Of a DNA stretch of 64,000 bases, positions 1 to 9,317 are shown piece after piece; the stretch's first letter is position 1; each line of letters begins with the position of its first letter. Origin of the DNA: Paenacidovorax monticola (GTDB lineage: Bacteria; Pseudomonadota; Gammaproteobacteria; Burkholderiales; Burkholderiaceae_C); assembly GCF_014489595.1 (NCBI RefSeq), contig NZ_CP060790.1:2170001-2234000 (forward strand). Reading direction: 5' to 3'. The notes beneath the pieces were generated by a model, which was not told the origin of the DNA, ran no database searches, and saw only the letters and a list, made by a program, of their open reading frames with translations. Both the position numbers and the translations under genes were made by a program.

Positions 1-748
1 CTTTTTCGTTCTTCTGCACTTCGGCGGGCGTGCCTTCGGCGATCTGCTTGCCGTAGTCGAGCACCGTCACGCGGTCGCACAGGCCCATCACGAGCTTCAC
101 ATCGTGCTCGATGAGCAGGATGGTGCGGTTGTCCTTGCGGATGCGGTCGATGAGTTCGCGCAGCTGCACCTTCTCGGTGGCGTTCATGCCGGCGGCGGGC
201 TCGTCGAGCGCGATGAGCTGCGGGTCGGTGGCCAGGGCGCGCGCGATCTCCAGGCGGCGCTGGTCGCCATAACTCAGGGTGCGCGCCTTGAATTCAGCGT
301 ATTTGCCAATGCCCACGTAGTCGAGCAGCTCCTGCGCGCGCTGGCGGATGGCGGCCTCCTCGGCCTTGAAGCCCGGGGTGCGGAACACCGCGCCGATGAG
401 CCCCGACTTGGTGCGGATGTGCCGGCCGACCATCACGTTCTCAATCGCTGTCATCTCGGCGAACAGCCGGATGTTCTGGAACGTGCGCGCGATGCCGGCC
501 CGCGCCACTTCGTGCACGGCCGTGGGTTCGTAGGGCTTGCCGGCCAGCGAGAAGCTGCCGCTGTCGGGCGTGTACAGGCCCGTGATCACGTTGAAGAAGG
601 TGGTCTTGCCCGCGCCGTTGGGGCCGATCAGGCCGTAGACCTGGCCGCGCCCGATGGTGATGCCCACGTCGGACAGCGCCTGCAGCCCGCCGAAGCGTTT
701 GGAGATACCGGCGACCTTCAGCACCACATCGTTGGTTGTTTCTGCCAT
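1..748 (-). CDS. livG: LivG, branched-chain amino acid ABC importer ATPase (3' end cut by window)
   Basis: ATP-binding subunit of a high-affinity branched-chain amino acid ABC importer, acting at the inner membrane with LivH and LivM encoded just upstream. About 249 residues are visible and the last few lie beyond base 1. Walker A (GPNGAGKT) is near residues 42-49, the signature is the LSYGDQRR form usual in LivG, and Walker B reads LIALDEP. The start ATG lies 24 bp after the livM stop, so livH-livM-livG is one transcript that probably runs on into livF. The family assignment is strong; the exact substrate is inferred, since related systems also carry urea or amides. Confidence 0.93.
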   Translation of the reverse strand, partial: MAETTNDVVLKVAGISKRFGGLQALSDVGITIGRGQVYGLIGPNGAGKTTFFNVITGLYTPDSGSFSLAGKPYEPTAVHEVARAGIARTFQNIRLFAEMTAIENVMVGRHIRTKSGLIGAVFRTPGFKAEEAAIRQRAQELLDYVGIGKYAEFKARTLSYGDQRRLEIARALATDPQLIALDEPAAGMNATEKVQLRELIDRIRKDNRTILLIEHDVKLVMGLCDRVTVLDYGKQIAEGTPAEVQKNEK

Positions 749-772
749 GTTGTTAGCTCACAGGTGGTGTGT

Positions 773-1849
773 TCAGGACTTCTGCACGAGGCTCTTGCCA
801 TGCTCGGGCGTGGGCCACAGGCCGCGCGGGCGCAGCAGCATGATGATGATCATGGCCAGCGCGATGAGCAGCTGGCGCAGGATGGCGGAGTCGAGGCGGC
901 CGTCGGTCATGGCCTGCAGCGGGCCGGCCACGTAGCGCAGCACCTCGGGCAGCGCCGACAGCAGCACGGCGCCCAGGATCACGCCCGGCAGGTGGCCGAT
1001 GCCGCCCAGCACCACCATGGCAACGATCATCACCGACTCCATCAGACTGAACGACTCCGGCGACACGAAGCCCTGGAACGCGCCGAACATGGCGCCCGAC
1101 ACGCCGCCGAAGGAAGCGCCCATGCCGAAGGCCAGCAGCTTCATGTTGCGGGTGTTGATGCCCATGGCCTTGGCGGCGATCTCGTCCTCGCGGATAGCCA
1201 TCCAGGCACGGCCGATGCGCGAATCCTGCAGGCGGTAGCAGATGATCACGCTCAGGACCACCAGCACCAGGAACAGGTAGTAGTACAGCGTGACCGAGGC
1301 CACGTCGAAGCCGAACAGCTCCAGCCGCTTGCCCAGGTCCAGCCCGAAGATCTTGACCGAGTCGATCTGCCCGATGCCCTTGGGGCCGTTGGTCAGGTTG
1401 ACGGGGTGGTCGAGGTTGTTCAGGAAGATGCGGATGATCTCGCCGAAGCCCAGCGTCACGATGGCCAGGTAGTCGCCGCGCAGCTTGAGCGTGGGCGCCC
1501 CGAGCAAGGCCCCCGCCACCGCGGCGACCAGCGCCGCGAGCGGTATGACGAGCCACAGCGAGGTATGCAGCCCATTGGGAAACATGGCCGCGAAGCCCGC
1601 GAAGGTGTCGGACAGGTGCGGCGAGGCCATCAGGCCGAACAGGTAGGCACCCACGGCGTAGAAGGCCACGTAGCCCAGGTCAAGCAGGCCGGCGTAGCCG
1701 ACCACGATGTTCAGGCCCAGGGCCAGCATGACGTAGAGCAGCGCCAGGTCGGCGATGCGCACCCAGGCGTTGCCGAAAGACTGCAGGATCAGAGGCAGCA
1801 CCAGCAGTGCGATGGCGCCCACGACCCATTGGATCTTGTTGTTTTTCAT
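773..1849 (-). CDS. livM: LivM, branched-chain amino acid ABC importer permease
   Basis: Second membrane subunit of the Liv importer, 358 residues. It begins MKNNKIQWV and has about nine hydrophobic segments. The family signatures ALGLNIVVGYAGLLDLG (near residues 40-60) and the coupling-loop region with TLKLRGDYLAIVTLGFGEI are present, as is NGPKGIG. The chosen ATG is the first Met after a charged, non-hydrophobic stretch and sits 14 bp after the livH stop; upstream in-frame sequence is merely the complement of livH. Forms the translocation path with LivH, powered by LivG/LivF. Confidence 0.94.
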   Translation of the reverse strand: MKNNKIQWVVGAIALLVLPLILQSFGNAWVRIADLALLYVMLALGLNIVVGYAGLLDLGYVAFYAVGAYLFGLMASPHLSDTFAGFAAMFPNGLHTSLWLVIPLAALVAAVAGALLGAPTLKLRGDYLAIVTLGFGEIIRIFLNNLDHPVNLTNGPKGIGQIDSVKIFGLDLGKRLELFGFDVASVTLYYYLFLVLVVLSVIICYRLQDSRIGRAWMAIREDEIAAKAMGINTRNMKLLAFGMGASFGGVSGAMFGAFQGFVSPESFSLMESVMIVAMVVLGGIGHLPGVILGAVLLSALPEVLRYVAGPLQAMTDGRLDSAILRQLLIALAMIIIMLLRPRGLWPTPEHGKSLVQKS

Positions 1850-1863
1850 GGTGAGGGGCTCCC

Positions 1864-2793
1864 TTAGGCGCGGTCGGCGACACGTTCCCCCAGCAGGCCC
1901 GAGGGACGCAGCGTGAGGATGATGATGAGCACGATGAAGGCGAAGATGTCGGTGTAGTTGCTGCCCAGCAGGCCGCCCGTGAGCGTGCCGATGTAGCCCG
2001 AGCCGATGGACTCGATCAGGCCGAGCAGGATGCCGCCGACCACGGCGCCGGCCAGGTTGCCGATGCCGCCGAACACCGCGGCCGTGAAGGCCTTGAGCCC
2101 CGGCAGGAAGCCCATGGCATGGTGGGCCGTGCCGTAGTTGGCCGCGTACATCATGCCGGCGATGGCGGCGAGCACCGCGCCGATGATGAAGGTGGCCGAA
2201 ATGATCATGTCGGGCTTCACGCCCATGAGCGAAGCCACGCGCGGGTTCTCGGCCGTGGCGCGCATGGCGCGGCCCAGGCGCGTGTAGTTCACGAGGTAGA
2301 CCAGGGAGGCGAGCGACACGGCCGTCACGCCCAGGATCAGGATCTGCGTCGGAGTGATCACCGCGCCGCCGATCTGGAACGGCACGCTGGGCAGCAGCGT
2401 CGGATAGGGCTTGTAGTTCGGCTTCCAGATGATCATGGCCAGCGTCTGCAACAGGATCGACATGCCGATGGCGGTGATCAGCGGAGCCAGCCGGGGGCTG
2501 TTGCGCAGCGGCTTGTAGGCCACCTTCTCGATCACGAAGTTGAGCGCCGAGGCCACCACGCACGCGATGATGGTGGCCAGCAGCAGCACCAGCCACCCGG
2601 GAGCGTCAGGCATGGCGCCCTGCATCAGGCCGATGCAGGTCCAGCTCGTGAGCGCCCCGACCATGAGCACTTCCCCGTGGGCGAAATTGATGAGTTGAAT
2701 GATGCCGTACACCATGGTGTAGCCCAAGGCTATCAAGGCGTACATGCTGCCAAGGACCAGACCGTTGATGATCTGCTGCAGCAAAATGTCCAT
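1864..2793 (-). CDS. livH: LivH, branched-chain amino acid ABC importer permease
   Basis: First gene of the liv operon, 309 residues, an inner-membrane permease. It starts MDILLQQIINGLVLGSMYAL, the standard LivH N-terminus, and carries LGYTMVYGIIQLINFAHGE and the RATAENPRVASLMGV coupling loop. An AAGGA ribosome site lies about 10 bases ahead of the ATG at 2793; a longer in-frame version exists but its extra residues do not resemble the family. The periplasmic binding protein is not next to it here. A terminator-like hairpin stands in its leader (2877-2910). Confidence 0.94.
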   Translation of the reverse strand: MDILLQQIINGLVLGSMYALIALGYTMVYGIIQLINFAHGEVLMVGALTSWTCIGLMQGAMPDAPGWLVLLLATIIACVVASALNFVIEKVAYKPLRNSPRLAPLITAIGMSILLQTLAMIIWKPNYKPYPTLLPSVPFQIGGAVITPTQILILGVTAVSLASLVYLVNYTRLGRAMRATAENPRVASLMGVKPDMIISATFIIGAVLAAIAGMMYAANYGTAHHAMGFLPGLKAFTAAVFGGIGNLAGAVVGGILLGLIESIGSGYIGTLTGGLLGSNYTDIFAFIVLIIILTLRPSGLLGERVADRA

Positions 2794-3112
2794 AAGAGAA
2801 GTCCTTCGTTTGTGACGTGCACACTTCGCAGACACCAGAATCGGTGCAGCCTTGTGAGCCCCAACTGCCATCTAGCAAAAAACCCGCCAGGCTTGGTTCT
2901 GCGCGGGTTTGTGGCGGAATTCTAGCCAGTTGAACCCTTTTGCCCACGCCAGGTTTGGCGGGGTTTTCCCTGGGGTTCGGGCTCCATCAGCGGGCCAGGA
3001 AACTCATAAGAATTGCTAATGCTTGCAGGTTTATTGATGTGCAGGCTTATCAATTGCCCATCCATCCTCCACCCCGGCAGGCGGCAGGGGTGCCCAAGGC
3101 AGGCCGCTGCGG
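2794..3112. other. Intergenic stretch between rarA and livH
   Basis: This 319-bp gap holds no convincing gene. It is clearly richer in A+T than its surroundings (notably 3000-3055), which fits a promoter region for the minus-strand liv operon, but I cannot pick a good -35/-10 pair. A terminator-like hairpin on the minus strand sits at 2877-2910, between that region and livH. Confidence 0.6.
2877..2910 (-). terminator. Hairpin plus T-run in the liv leader (rarA terminator or liv attenuator)
   Basis: Read on the minus strand, AACCCGC (2909-2903) pairs with GCGGGTT (2887-2881), with a 15-base loop, and is followed by six T (2882-2877). This has the form of an intrinsic terminator. It lies about 84 bp before the livH start and about 200 bp after the rarA stop, so it could end rarA transcripts or attenuate the liv operon, depending on where the liv promoter is. 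Confidence 0.55.
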
Positions 3113-4420
3113 CTAGCCTTCGCCGTCCCGCGCGGCCGCGTTGCGCGCGCGCAGTTCGGAGAGCTTCTGCGCGATCTTGATCTCCAGGCCGCGCTCAACC
3201 GGCTGGTAGAAGCCGGGCTCCTCCATGCCGTCGGGCAGGTAGCGTTCGCCCGCCGCGAAGCCGCCCGCCTCATCGTGCGCGTAGCGGTAGCCCTTGCCAT
3301 AGTCCAGCTCCTTCATGAGCTTGGTGGGCGCGTTGCGCAAGTGCATGGGCACGGGGCGCGTGCTGTCCTGCTTCACGAAGGCGCGCGCCGCGTTGTAGGC
3401 CTTGTAGACCGCGTTCGACTTGGGCGCCACGGCCAGGTAGACCACGCACTCGGCCAGCGCCAGCTCGCCTTCGGGCGAGCCCAGGCGCTCGTAGACCTCG
3501 GCGGCGTCCAGGGCCAGGCGCAGCGCGCGCGGGTCGGCCAGGCCGATGTCCTCGCTGGCCATGCGCACAAGGCGCCGCGCCATGTAGCGCGGGTCTGCGC
3601 CACCGTCGAGCATGCGCACCAGCCAGTACAGCGCGGCATCGGGGTCGGAGCCGCGCACCGACTTGTGCAGCGCGCTGATGGTGTCGTAGAACTGTTCGCC
3701 GCCCTTGTCGTAGCGGCGCATGCGCTCGCCCAGCACCTTGAGCAGCCAGGCATCGCTCACGGCGCCAAGCTTTTCCTGCTCGGCCGCCATGGCCAGGGTT
3801 TCCAGAGTGTTCAGCAGGCGCCGCGCATCGCCGTCGGCATAGGCCACGAGGCGGTCGAGCGCCTCGCCATCGATGGGCGGCACGGCCTGCAGGGCCTGGG
3901 CCCGCTCCACCAGCTGCTTCAGGTCGGTCTCGGACAGCGCCTGCAGCACGTACACGGCCGCGCGCGACAGCAGGGCCGAATTGACCTCGAACGACGGGTT
4001 CTCGGTGGTCGCGCCGATGAAGGTGAACAGGCCGCTCTCCACATGGGGCAGGAAGGCGTCCTGCTGGCTCTTGTTGAAGCGGTGCACCTCGTCCACGAAC
4101 ACGATGGTGCGCTGCTGCATCAGGCCGTCGCGCGCGGCCTGGGCCTGCTCCACCGCATCGCGGATGTCCTTCACACCGCCCAGCACCGCGCTGATGCTGA
4201 TGAACTGCGCGTCGAACGCATCGGCCATGAGCCGCGCGATCGTGGTCTTGCCCACGCCCGGCGGACCCCAGAGGATGCAGCTGTGCGGCCGCCCCGACTC
4301 GAACGCGAGGCGCAGCGGCATGCCCGGCCCCAGCACATGCTGCTGGCCGATCACCTCGCCCAGGGTGCGGGGGCGCAGGCGTTCGGCAAGGGGCTGATGG
4401 GGGGAGGCGGCGGGTTTCAC
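3113..4420 (-). CDS. rarA: RarA (MgsA), replication-associated recombination AAA+ ATPase
   Basis: Clamp-loader-like AAA+ ATPase acting at stalled or collapsed replication forks. From the GTG start at 4420 it has 435 residues, the usual size. Walker A GPPGVGKT is near residues 52-59, the Walker B region reads IVFVDEVHRFNKSQQD, followed by FIGATTENPSF (sensor 1) and LLSRAAVY. The family start VKPAASPHQPLAERLRP supports the GTG; a longer in-frame version from ATG 4504 would reach into the leader of the divergent GFA gene. It normally follows lolA directly, but here four plus-strand genes lie between. Confidence 0.93.
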   Translation of the reverse strand: MKPAASPHQPLAERLRPRTLGEVIGQQHVLGPGMPLRLAFESGRPHSCILWGPPGVGKTTIARLMADAFDAQFISISAVLGGVKDIRDAVEQAQAARDGLMQQRTIVFVDEVHRFNKSQQDAFLPHVESGLFTFIGATTENPSFEVNSALLSRAAVYVLQALSETDLKQLVERAQALQAVPPIDGEALDRLVAYADGDARRLLNTLETLAMAAEQEKLGAVSDAWLLKVLGERMRRYDKGGEQFYDTISALHKSVRGSDPDAALYWLVRMLDGGADPRYMARRLVRMASEDIGLADPRALRLALDAAEVYERLGSPEGELALAECVVYLAVAPKSNAVYKAYNAARAFVKQDSTRPVPMHLRNAPTKLMKELDYGKGYRYAHDEAGGFAAGERYLPDGMEEPGFYQPVERGLEIKIAQKLSELRARNAAARDGEG

Positions 4421-4518
4421 GGTGCGGGGCGTACGGTAAGACAGGGCAAGCCTGGATCGTAGCTTGTGGCGGCGTGGCATGCCGCCTACCATGGACTCTC
4501 CCACCAGGAGACCATCCC

Positions 4519-4866
4519 ATGCAATACCACGGTAGCTGCCACTGCGGCCGCATTGCTTTCGACGTGGAAGGCGAACTCACCCAGGCCATGGCCTGCAACT
4601 GCTCGATGTGCCAGCGCAAGGGTTCGCTGCTGTGGTTCGTGCCGCGTGAGCAACTGCAACTGCACACCCCGGCGGACCAGATGAGCACCTACACCTTCCA
4701 CAAGCACGTGATCCAGCACCGCTTCTGCCCCACCTGCGGCATCCACCCGTTCGGCGAAGGCACAGGGCCCGACGGACGGCGCATGGCCGCCATCAACGTG
4801 CGCTGCCTCGAAGGCGTGGACCTCGGCACACTCACGATCACACACTACGACGGCCGCTCGGCCTGA
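4519..4866 (+). CDS. GFA-family (CENP-V/GFA domain) zinc protein
   Basis: Small protein of 115 residues in the family named after glutathione-dependent formaldehyde-activating enzyme. Zinc-ligand cysteines appear in the expected order: CHC near the N-terminus, CNCSMC near residues 28-33 and CPTCG near residues 74-78. Real activity on S-hydroxymethylglutathione is doubtful for most members of this family, so function is unknown. An AGGAG site precedes the ATG at 4519. It is the first of four plus-strand genes (4519-6249) that look like one transcript; the next gene begins 11 bp after its stop. Confidence 0.87.
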   Translation: MQYHGSCHCGRIAFDVEGELTQAMACNCSMCQRKGSLLWFVPREQLQLHTPADQMSTYTFHKHVIQHRFCPTCGIHPFGEGTGPDGRRMAAINVRCLEGVDLGTLTITHYDGRSA

Positions 4867-4877
4867 GGAACCGCTCC

Positions 4878-5264
4878 ATGCCCGTTCGCATCGTTCAACT
4901 CGGCAGCCCGCGCACCCCCGACGAAGGCACGCGCATCGGCACCGTGCGCCGCCCGCCGCGCGGCGTGCCCAAGGAACAGTTCGCCACCCAGGACTGGTAC
5001 GACGTGTGGTACCCCAACCTCGCCCCCAGCAACGAAGCCGTCAAGCAGGCCCAGGCTGCCGCCACACCCCAGGAATGGGCGGCCTTCGTGCGCCGCTACC
5101 GCGCCGAGATGGCGACGCCGGAGAACCGCCATACGCTGGCGCTGCTGGCGCGCCTCTCGCAGCAGGCTTCGTTCTCGGTGGGCTGCTACTGCGAGGACGA
5201 ATCCCACTGCCACCGCTCGGTGCTGCGCGAGCTGCTGGCCGAGGCCGGGGCGCGCATGGCCTGA
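4878..5264 (+). CDS. DUF488 family protein
   Basis: 128 residues, matching the DUF488 family (small cytosolic proteins of unknown function). Typical features are the N-terminal RIVQLGSPRT, the DWYDVWYPNLAPS motif, the long central helix EWAAFVRRYRAEM and, near the end, the Cys/His-bearing CYCEDESHCHRSVL, which could bind a metal. Second gene of the plus-strand cassette, followed after 2 bp by the uracil-glycosylase-like gene, so translation of the two is probably coupled. Confidence 0.85.
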   Translation: MPVRIVQLGSPRTPDEGTRIGTVRRPPRGVPKEQFATQDWYDVWYPNLAPSNEAVKQAQAAATPQEWAAFVRRYRAEMATPENRHTLALLARLSQQASFSVGCYCEDESHCHRSVLRELLAEAGARMA

Positions 5265-5266
5265 GA

Positions 5267-5851
5267 ATGGCCACGCCCCTGGACGCCCTGCTGGCGCGCG
5301 TGCGCGCCTGCACCCTGTGCGCCGAACACCTGCCCCTGGGCCCGCGCCCGCTGCTGCAGGCCCATGCCGGCGCGCGCATCCTGCTCGCCGGCCAGGCGCC
5401 GGGCCGCAAGGCCCATGCCTCGGGCCTGCCGTTCGACGATGCGAGCGGCGACCGCCTGCGCGCCTGGCTGGGCCTGGACCGCCCCCGGTTCTACGACGCC
5501 ACGCGCATCGCCATCGTCCCCATGGGGCTGTGCTATCCCGGCACGGGCGCCTCGGGCGACCTGCCGCCGCGCCCCGAATGCGCGCCCGCCTGGCGCACGG
5601 CACTGCTGGCGCACCTGCCGCACATCGAACTCACGCTGCTGCTGGGCCGCCACGCCATCGGCTACCACCTGCCCGAGGCGCGCGGCAGGGCGCTCGCCGA
5701 TGTCCTGCAGGGCTGGCTGCGGGAGCCCACCCCGGTCGTGCCCCTGCCCCACCCCAGCCCGCGCAACATGGCCTGGATGAAGCACCACCCCTGGTTCGAG
5801 GCCGAGGTGCTCCCGGCGCTGCGCGCACAGGTGACACGGCTGATGGCCTAG
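5267..5851 (+). CDS. Uracil-DNA glycosylase superfamily protein
   Basis: 194 residues of the UDG superfamily, the fold that removes uracil and related bases from DNA. The motif GQAPGRKAHASGLPFDD (about residues 43-59) corresponds to the water-activating and product-binding loop, and HPSPRN near residue 164 is the DNA-intercalation loop with its conserved His. CTLC near the N-terminus is the only Cys pair, and I do not see a complete four-Cys iron-sulfur site, so it belongs to the uncharacterised short branch rather than to Ung or family 4. It starts 2 bp after the DUF488 stop. DNA repair is likely but substrate is not known. Confidence 0.82.
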   Translation: MATPLDALLARVRACTLCAEHLPLGPRPLLQAHAGARILLAGQAPGRKAHASGLPFDDASGDRLRAWLGLDRPRFYDATRIAIVPMGLCYPGTGASGDLPPRPECAPAWRTALLAHLPHIELTLLLGRHAIGYHLPEARGRALADVLQGWLREPTPVVPLPHPSPRNMAWMKHHPWFEAEVLPALRAQVTRLMA

Positions 5852-5889
5852 CGCGCTATGCTGCGCCATTCACCTGGAGGGAGAACGCC

Positions 5890-6249
5890 ATGTCCGTCGC
5901 CGCCAACACCGTGGTCGCCCTGATCGCGCTGCTGCACATCTACATCCTCGTGCTTGAGATGTTCCTGTGGGACAAGCCCGCTGGCCGGCGCGCCTTCGGC
6001 ATGACGCAGGAGATGGCCACGGCCACCAAGACGCTCGCCGCCAACCAGGGGCTGTACAACGGCTTTCTCGCCGCGGGCCTGTTCTGGGGCCTGTGGCTTG
6101 GCCCCGCCGGCCAGCCGGTGAAGCTGTTCTTCCTGCTCTGCGTGCTGGTGGCCGGCGTGTTCGGCGCGGCCACGGCCAGCCGCAAGATCCTGTTCATCCA
6201 GGCCCTGCCTGCCGCACTGGGCCTGGCGCTGGTGCTGCTGGCGCGCTGA
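5890..6249 (+). CDS. DUF1304 family membrane protein
   Basis: 119 residues with four hydrophobic segments, matching the DUF1304 family of small inner-membrane proteins. Hallmarks are HIYILVLEMFLW near the N-terminus and the central NQGLYNGFLAAGL. A GGAGGGAGAA ribosome site lies just ahead of the ATG. Last gene of the four-gene plus-strand cassette, convergent with lolA with only 14 bp between the stops. No function is known for the family. Confidence 0.88.
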   Translation: MSVAANTVVALIALLHIYILVLEMFLWDKPAGRRAFGMTQEMATATKTLAANQGLYNGFLAAGLFWGLWLGPAGQPVKLFFLLCVLVAGVFGAATASRKILFIQALPAALGLALVLLAR

Positions 6250-6263
6250 ATCCGCCGCGCGCT

Positions 6264-6896
6264 CTACTGCTTCAGCACGTCCGCGCCTGCGGGCGGCTTG
6301 AACTGGAAGGTGCCGGCCGGCAAGGACGGCAGGGTCTGCAGGCGCGCGAAGCGGATCACCGAACGCTGGCCGAAGCTGTCGAGGATTTCCAGGGCCGCGA
6401 GCTGCTCGCCCGCGAAGCCCACGCGCACGCTCTGCAACTGCCCATCCTTGGCCTTGGGGCTGGCCTGCACCCATTGCAGCCCGTCCTGATCGGGCGCATT
6501 CTCCAGCGCAAAATCGGCGCGCAGGGCCTGCAGGTCGGCCGCCGAAGCGAGCAGCGCCGCTGGCGTGGTGCCCAGGGCCTGGGCCTGCGGGCGCTGCGTG
6601 ACCTGGTTCAGGTCCGCGTCGTAGAGCCACAGGGTCTGCCCGTCCGCCACGATGGTCTGCTCGAAGGGCTTCTTGTAGATGAACTTGAAGCGGCCCGGGC
6701 GCTGGAATTCGAAACTGCCGCTGGAGGTCTTGCTGCGCGCGGCCTGCCCCTCCTTGGGAGGTGATGTCACGGTCTGCGTGAAGTCCGCGCGCCCGGCCTG
6801 CGAGCCCTTCAGAAAGGTCTCCAGGCTCTTGAGGCCGTCAGCGCTTGCCAGTGGGGCGCTGGCAGCTATCAAAATTGCAGTAATCCATTGCTTCAT
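6264..6896 (-). CDS. lolA: LolA, periplasmic outer-membrane lipoprotein carrier
   Basis: Periplasmic chaperone that takes lipoproteins from LolCDE and hands them to LolB at the outer membrane. 210 residues: a signal peptide (MKQWITAILIAASAPLASA) and a LolA domain with the usual GRADFTQTV, SSGSFEFQRPGRFKFIYKKP and DGQTLWLYDADLNQV stretches. The ATG at 6896 has a GGGAGAA ribosome site. It starts 20 bp after the ftsK stop, the conserved ftsK-lolA order. Oddly, the signal-peptide coding part (6839-6880) is itself a copy of a dispersed Comamonadaceae repeat. Confidence 0.94.
   Translation of the reverse strand: MKQWITAILIAASAPLASADGLKSLETFLKGSQAGRADFTQTVTSPPKEGQAARSKTSSGSFEFQRPGRFKFIYKKPFEQTIVADGQTLWLYDADLNQVTQRPQAQALGTTPAALLASAADLQALRADFALENAPDQDGLQWVQASPKAKDGQLQSVRVGFAGEQLAALEILDSFGQRSVIRFARLQTLPSLPAGTFQFKPPAGADVLKQ
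6839..6880. repeat. Dispersed GCTATCA-type repeat, copy A (inside lolA signal-peptide coding region)
   Basis: The stretch has GCGCTTG, a spacer, GGCGCTGGCAGCTATCAAAATTG. It shares the GCGC...GCAGCTATCAAAA arrangement with copies near 16085, 18811, 31031 and 39015. It overlaps codons of the lolA signal peptide, so the repeat is translated here. Confidence 0.6.
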
Positions 6897-6916
6897 CGAT
6901 TCTCCCGGGAGTGCCG

Positions 6917-9256
6917 TCACTCGGCGCGCTGGGGCACCAGCACTTCGCGCTGGCCGCTGCTCGTGAGTGCGCTCACGAGGCCCGCCTTCTCCATATCTTC
7001 AAGCAGGCGCGCCGAACGGTTGTAACCAATTCTGAGCTTGCGCTGCACATAGGAAATGCTGGCCTTGCGGTCCTTGAGCACGACCTCCACCGCCTGGTCG
7101 TACATGGGGTCCTTCTCGCCGCCCGCGCCCCCCTCGCCATCACCCAGCAGACCATCGTCCCCTTCCACGGTGCCGCCTTCGAGCACGCCATCGATGTAGT
7201 CGGGCTCGCCCTGGCTCTTGAGGTAGCTCACCACGCGGTGCACCTCCTCGTCGGAGACGAAGGCCCCGTGCACGCGCACCGGCAGGCCCGTGCCGCTGGC
7301 CATGTAGAGCATGTCGCCCATGCCCAGCAGCGCCTCGGCACCCATCTGGTCGAGGATGGTGCGGCTGTCGATCTTGCTGCTGACCTGGAATGCGATGCGC
7401 GTGGGGATGTTGGCCTTGATGAGGCCCGTGATCACGTCCACGCTGGGCCGCTGGGTGGCCAGGATCAGGTGGATGCCGGCCGCGCGCGCCTTCTGCGCGA
7501 GGCGCGCGATCAGTTCCTCGATCTTCTTGCCCACCACCATCATGAGGTCGGCCAGCTCGTCGATGATGACCACGATGTGGGGCAGGCGGTCCAGCGGCTC
7601 GGGCTCCTCGGGCGTGAGGCTGAAGGGGTTGTAGATGAACTCCTCGCGCGCCTTGGCCTCGTCGATCTTGGTGTTGTAGCCCGCGAGGTTGCGCACGCCC
7701 AGCTTGGACATGAGCTTGTAGCGCCGCTCCATCTCGGCCACGCACCAGTTCAGGCCGTGGGCGGCCTGCTTCATGTCGGTGACCACGGGCGCGAGCAGGT
7801 GCGGAATGCCCTCGTAGACCGACATTTCCAGCATCTTGGGGTCGATCATGAGCAGGCGCACATCGCGCGCCTCGGCCTTGTAGAGCAGCGAGAGGATCAT
7901 GGCGTTGATCCCCACCGACTTGCCCGAACCCGTGGTGCCGGCCACGAGCACGTGGGGCATCTTGGCCAGGTCGGCCACCACGGGGTTGCCCACGATGTCC
8001 TTGCCCAGGCCCATGGTGAGCATGCTCTTGGCGTCGTGGTAGACCTGCGAGCCCAGGATCTCGGACAGGCGGATGGACTGGCGCTTGGCGTTGGGCAGCT
8101 CCAGCGCCATGAAGTTCTTGCCCGGAATGGTCTCGATCACGCGGATCGAGACGAGCGAGAGCGAACGTGCCAGGTCCTTGGCGAGGTTCACCACCTGCGA
8201 GCCCTTCACGCCCGTGGCGGGCTCGATCTCGTAGCGTGTGATCACGGGGCCGGGCATGGCCGCCACCACCGTGACCTCCACGCCGAAGTCCTTGAGCTTC
8301 TTCTCGATGAGGCGGCTGGTCATCTCCAGCGTCTCGGGCGACACGGTCTCCTGCCGCGCCTGCGCGCCGTCGAGCAGGTCCACCTGCGGCAGCTTGCTGT
8401 CGGGCAGTTCGGTGAACAGGGGCTTCTGGCGCTCCTTCACCACGCGCGTGCTCTGGGGCACCTCGGCCAGCACGGGCTCGATGATCGTGACGGGCTGCGG
8501 ATGGTGCTCCTCGATCTCGTGGCGCTCCTCGAGCACCACCTCCTCGCGCTCGCGCGCCGCGCGCTTGCCCACGGCCACGTCCTTGGCGATCTCGCGCTGG
8601 GCGCGGCGCGTCTGCACCAGGCCGTCGATGCGCGCGCCAAGGCGCTCGGCCACCAGCCCCCACGAGAAGCGGAACACCAGGGCGGCCCCCAGCACGGCCA
8701 GCACGATGGCCGCAAGCCCCGAGCCGGTAAAGCCCAGCCACTTCATGGCCAGGGGGCCCAGCAGATAGCCCAGCACGCCACCGGCATGGCCGGGCAGCAG
8801 CGCCTCGAAACGGTACAGGCGCGTCCACTCCAGCGCCGTGCTGGAGCCCAGCAGCAGCAGCAGACCGCCCCAGAACATGAGCCGGCGCGCAAGCGGTCCA
8901 TAGGCAGTGGCACCATCGACCTCGCCGCCCCGCATCCAGCGCGCGAGCGACGACAGCCAGGCCCGGATGGCGGCGGCCACGCCCCACCACACCGAGAATC
9001 CGAGGACGAAATAGCTGCCGTCCGCCAACCAGGCGCCCAAGCGGCCGGCCCAGTTGGACACCATGCGCGCACCGCCCGCGCCCGACGTGGACCAGGCCGC
9101 GTCCTGCGCGGAATAGCTCACGAGCGCGAGCAGCCAGAACACCAGGGCCAGCAGGCCCACCACGAGGCCGATCTCGTGGCCGAAACGGGCGGCTCCCGAG
9201 CGGGGAGCGGACTTACCGGAGGAAGATGCGTTCAGGGTGTTGAGGGAATAAGTCAT
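6917..9256 (-). CDS. ftsK: FtsK, DNA translocase of the division septum
   Basis: Inner-membrane hexameric DNA pump that clears chromosome termini from the septum and activates XerCD at dif. 779 residues, the short-linker FtsK type. About four membrane segments fall in the first 190 residues, then a charged linker. The motor has Walker [33 protein letters not shown], Walker [15 protein letters not shown] and [17 protein letters not shown]. The C-terminal gamma winged helix ([19 protein letters not shown]) that reads KOPS sites is complete. Begins MTYSLNTLN at 9256 with no obvious ribosome site; lolA follows 20 bp after its stop. Confidence 0.96.
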   Translation of the reverse strand: MTYSLNTLNASSSGKSAPRSGAARFGHEIGLVVGLLALVFWLLALVSYSAQDAAWSTSGAGGARMVSNWAGRLGAWLADGSYFVLGFSVWWGVAAAIRAWLSSLARWMRGGEVDGATAYGPLARRLMFWGGLLLLLGSSTALEWTRLYRFEALLPGHAGGVLGYLLGPLAMKWLGFTGSGLAAIVLAVLGAALVFRFSWGLVAERLGARIDGLVQTRRAQREIAKDVAVGKRAAREREEVVLEERHEIEEHHPQPVTIIEPVLAEVPQSTRVVKERQKPLFTELPDSKLPQVDLLDGAQARQETVSPETLEMTSRLIEKKLKDFGVEVTVVAAMPGPVITRYEIEPATGVKGSQVVNLAKDLARSLSLVSIRVIETIPGKNFMALELPNAKRQSIRLSEILGSQVYHDAKSMLTMGLGKDIVGNPVVADLAKMPHVLVAGTTGSGKSVGINAMILSLLYKAEARDVRLLMIDPKMLEMSVYEGIPHLLAPVVTDMKQAAHGLNWCVAEMERRYKLMSKLGVRNLAGYNTKIDEAKAREEFIYNPFSLTPEEPEPLDRLPHIVVIIDELADLMMVVGKKIEELIARLAQKARAAGIHLILATQRPSVDVITGLIKANIPTRIAFQVSSKIDSRTILDQMGAEALLGMGDMLYMASGTGLPVRVHGAFVSDEEVHRVVSYLKSQGEPDYIDGVLEGGTVEGDDGLLGDGEGGAGGEKDPMYDQAVEVVLKDRKASISYVQRKLRIGYNRSARLLEDMEKAGLVSALTSSGQREVLVPQRAE

Positions 9257-9317
9257 AGGCTGAGCGGGCCGAGCTTACCCCAAGCGTCACGCTCCCACGG
9301 TTACAAAGAATGGCGCC

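Noticed and set aside
104..1867. Long plus-strand frame across livG and livM
   Set aside because: Antisense shadow; both liv genes have textbook motifs on the minus strand.
5006..5851. 281-codon version of the UDG-like gene
   Set aside because: Its first part runs through the DUF488 gene in another frame; the family start at 5267 follows the DUF488 stop directly.
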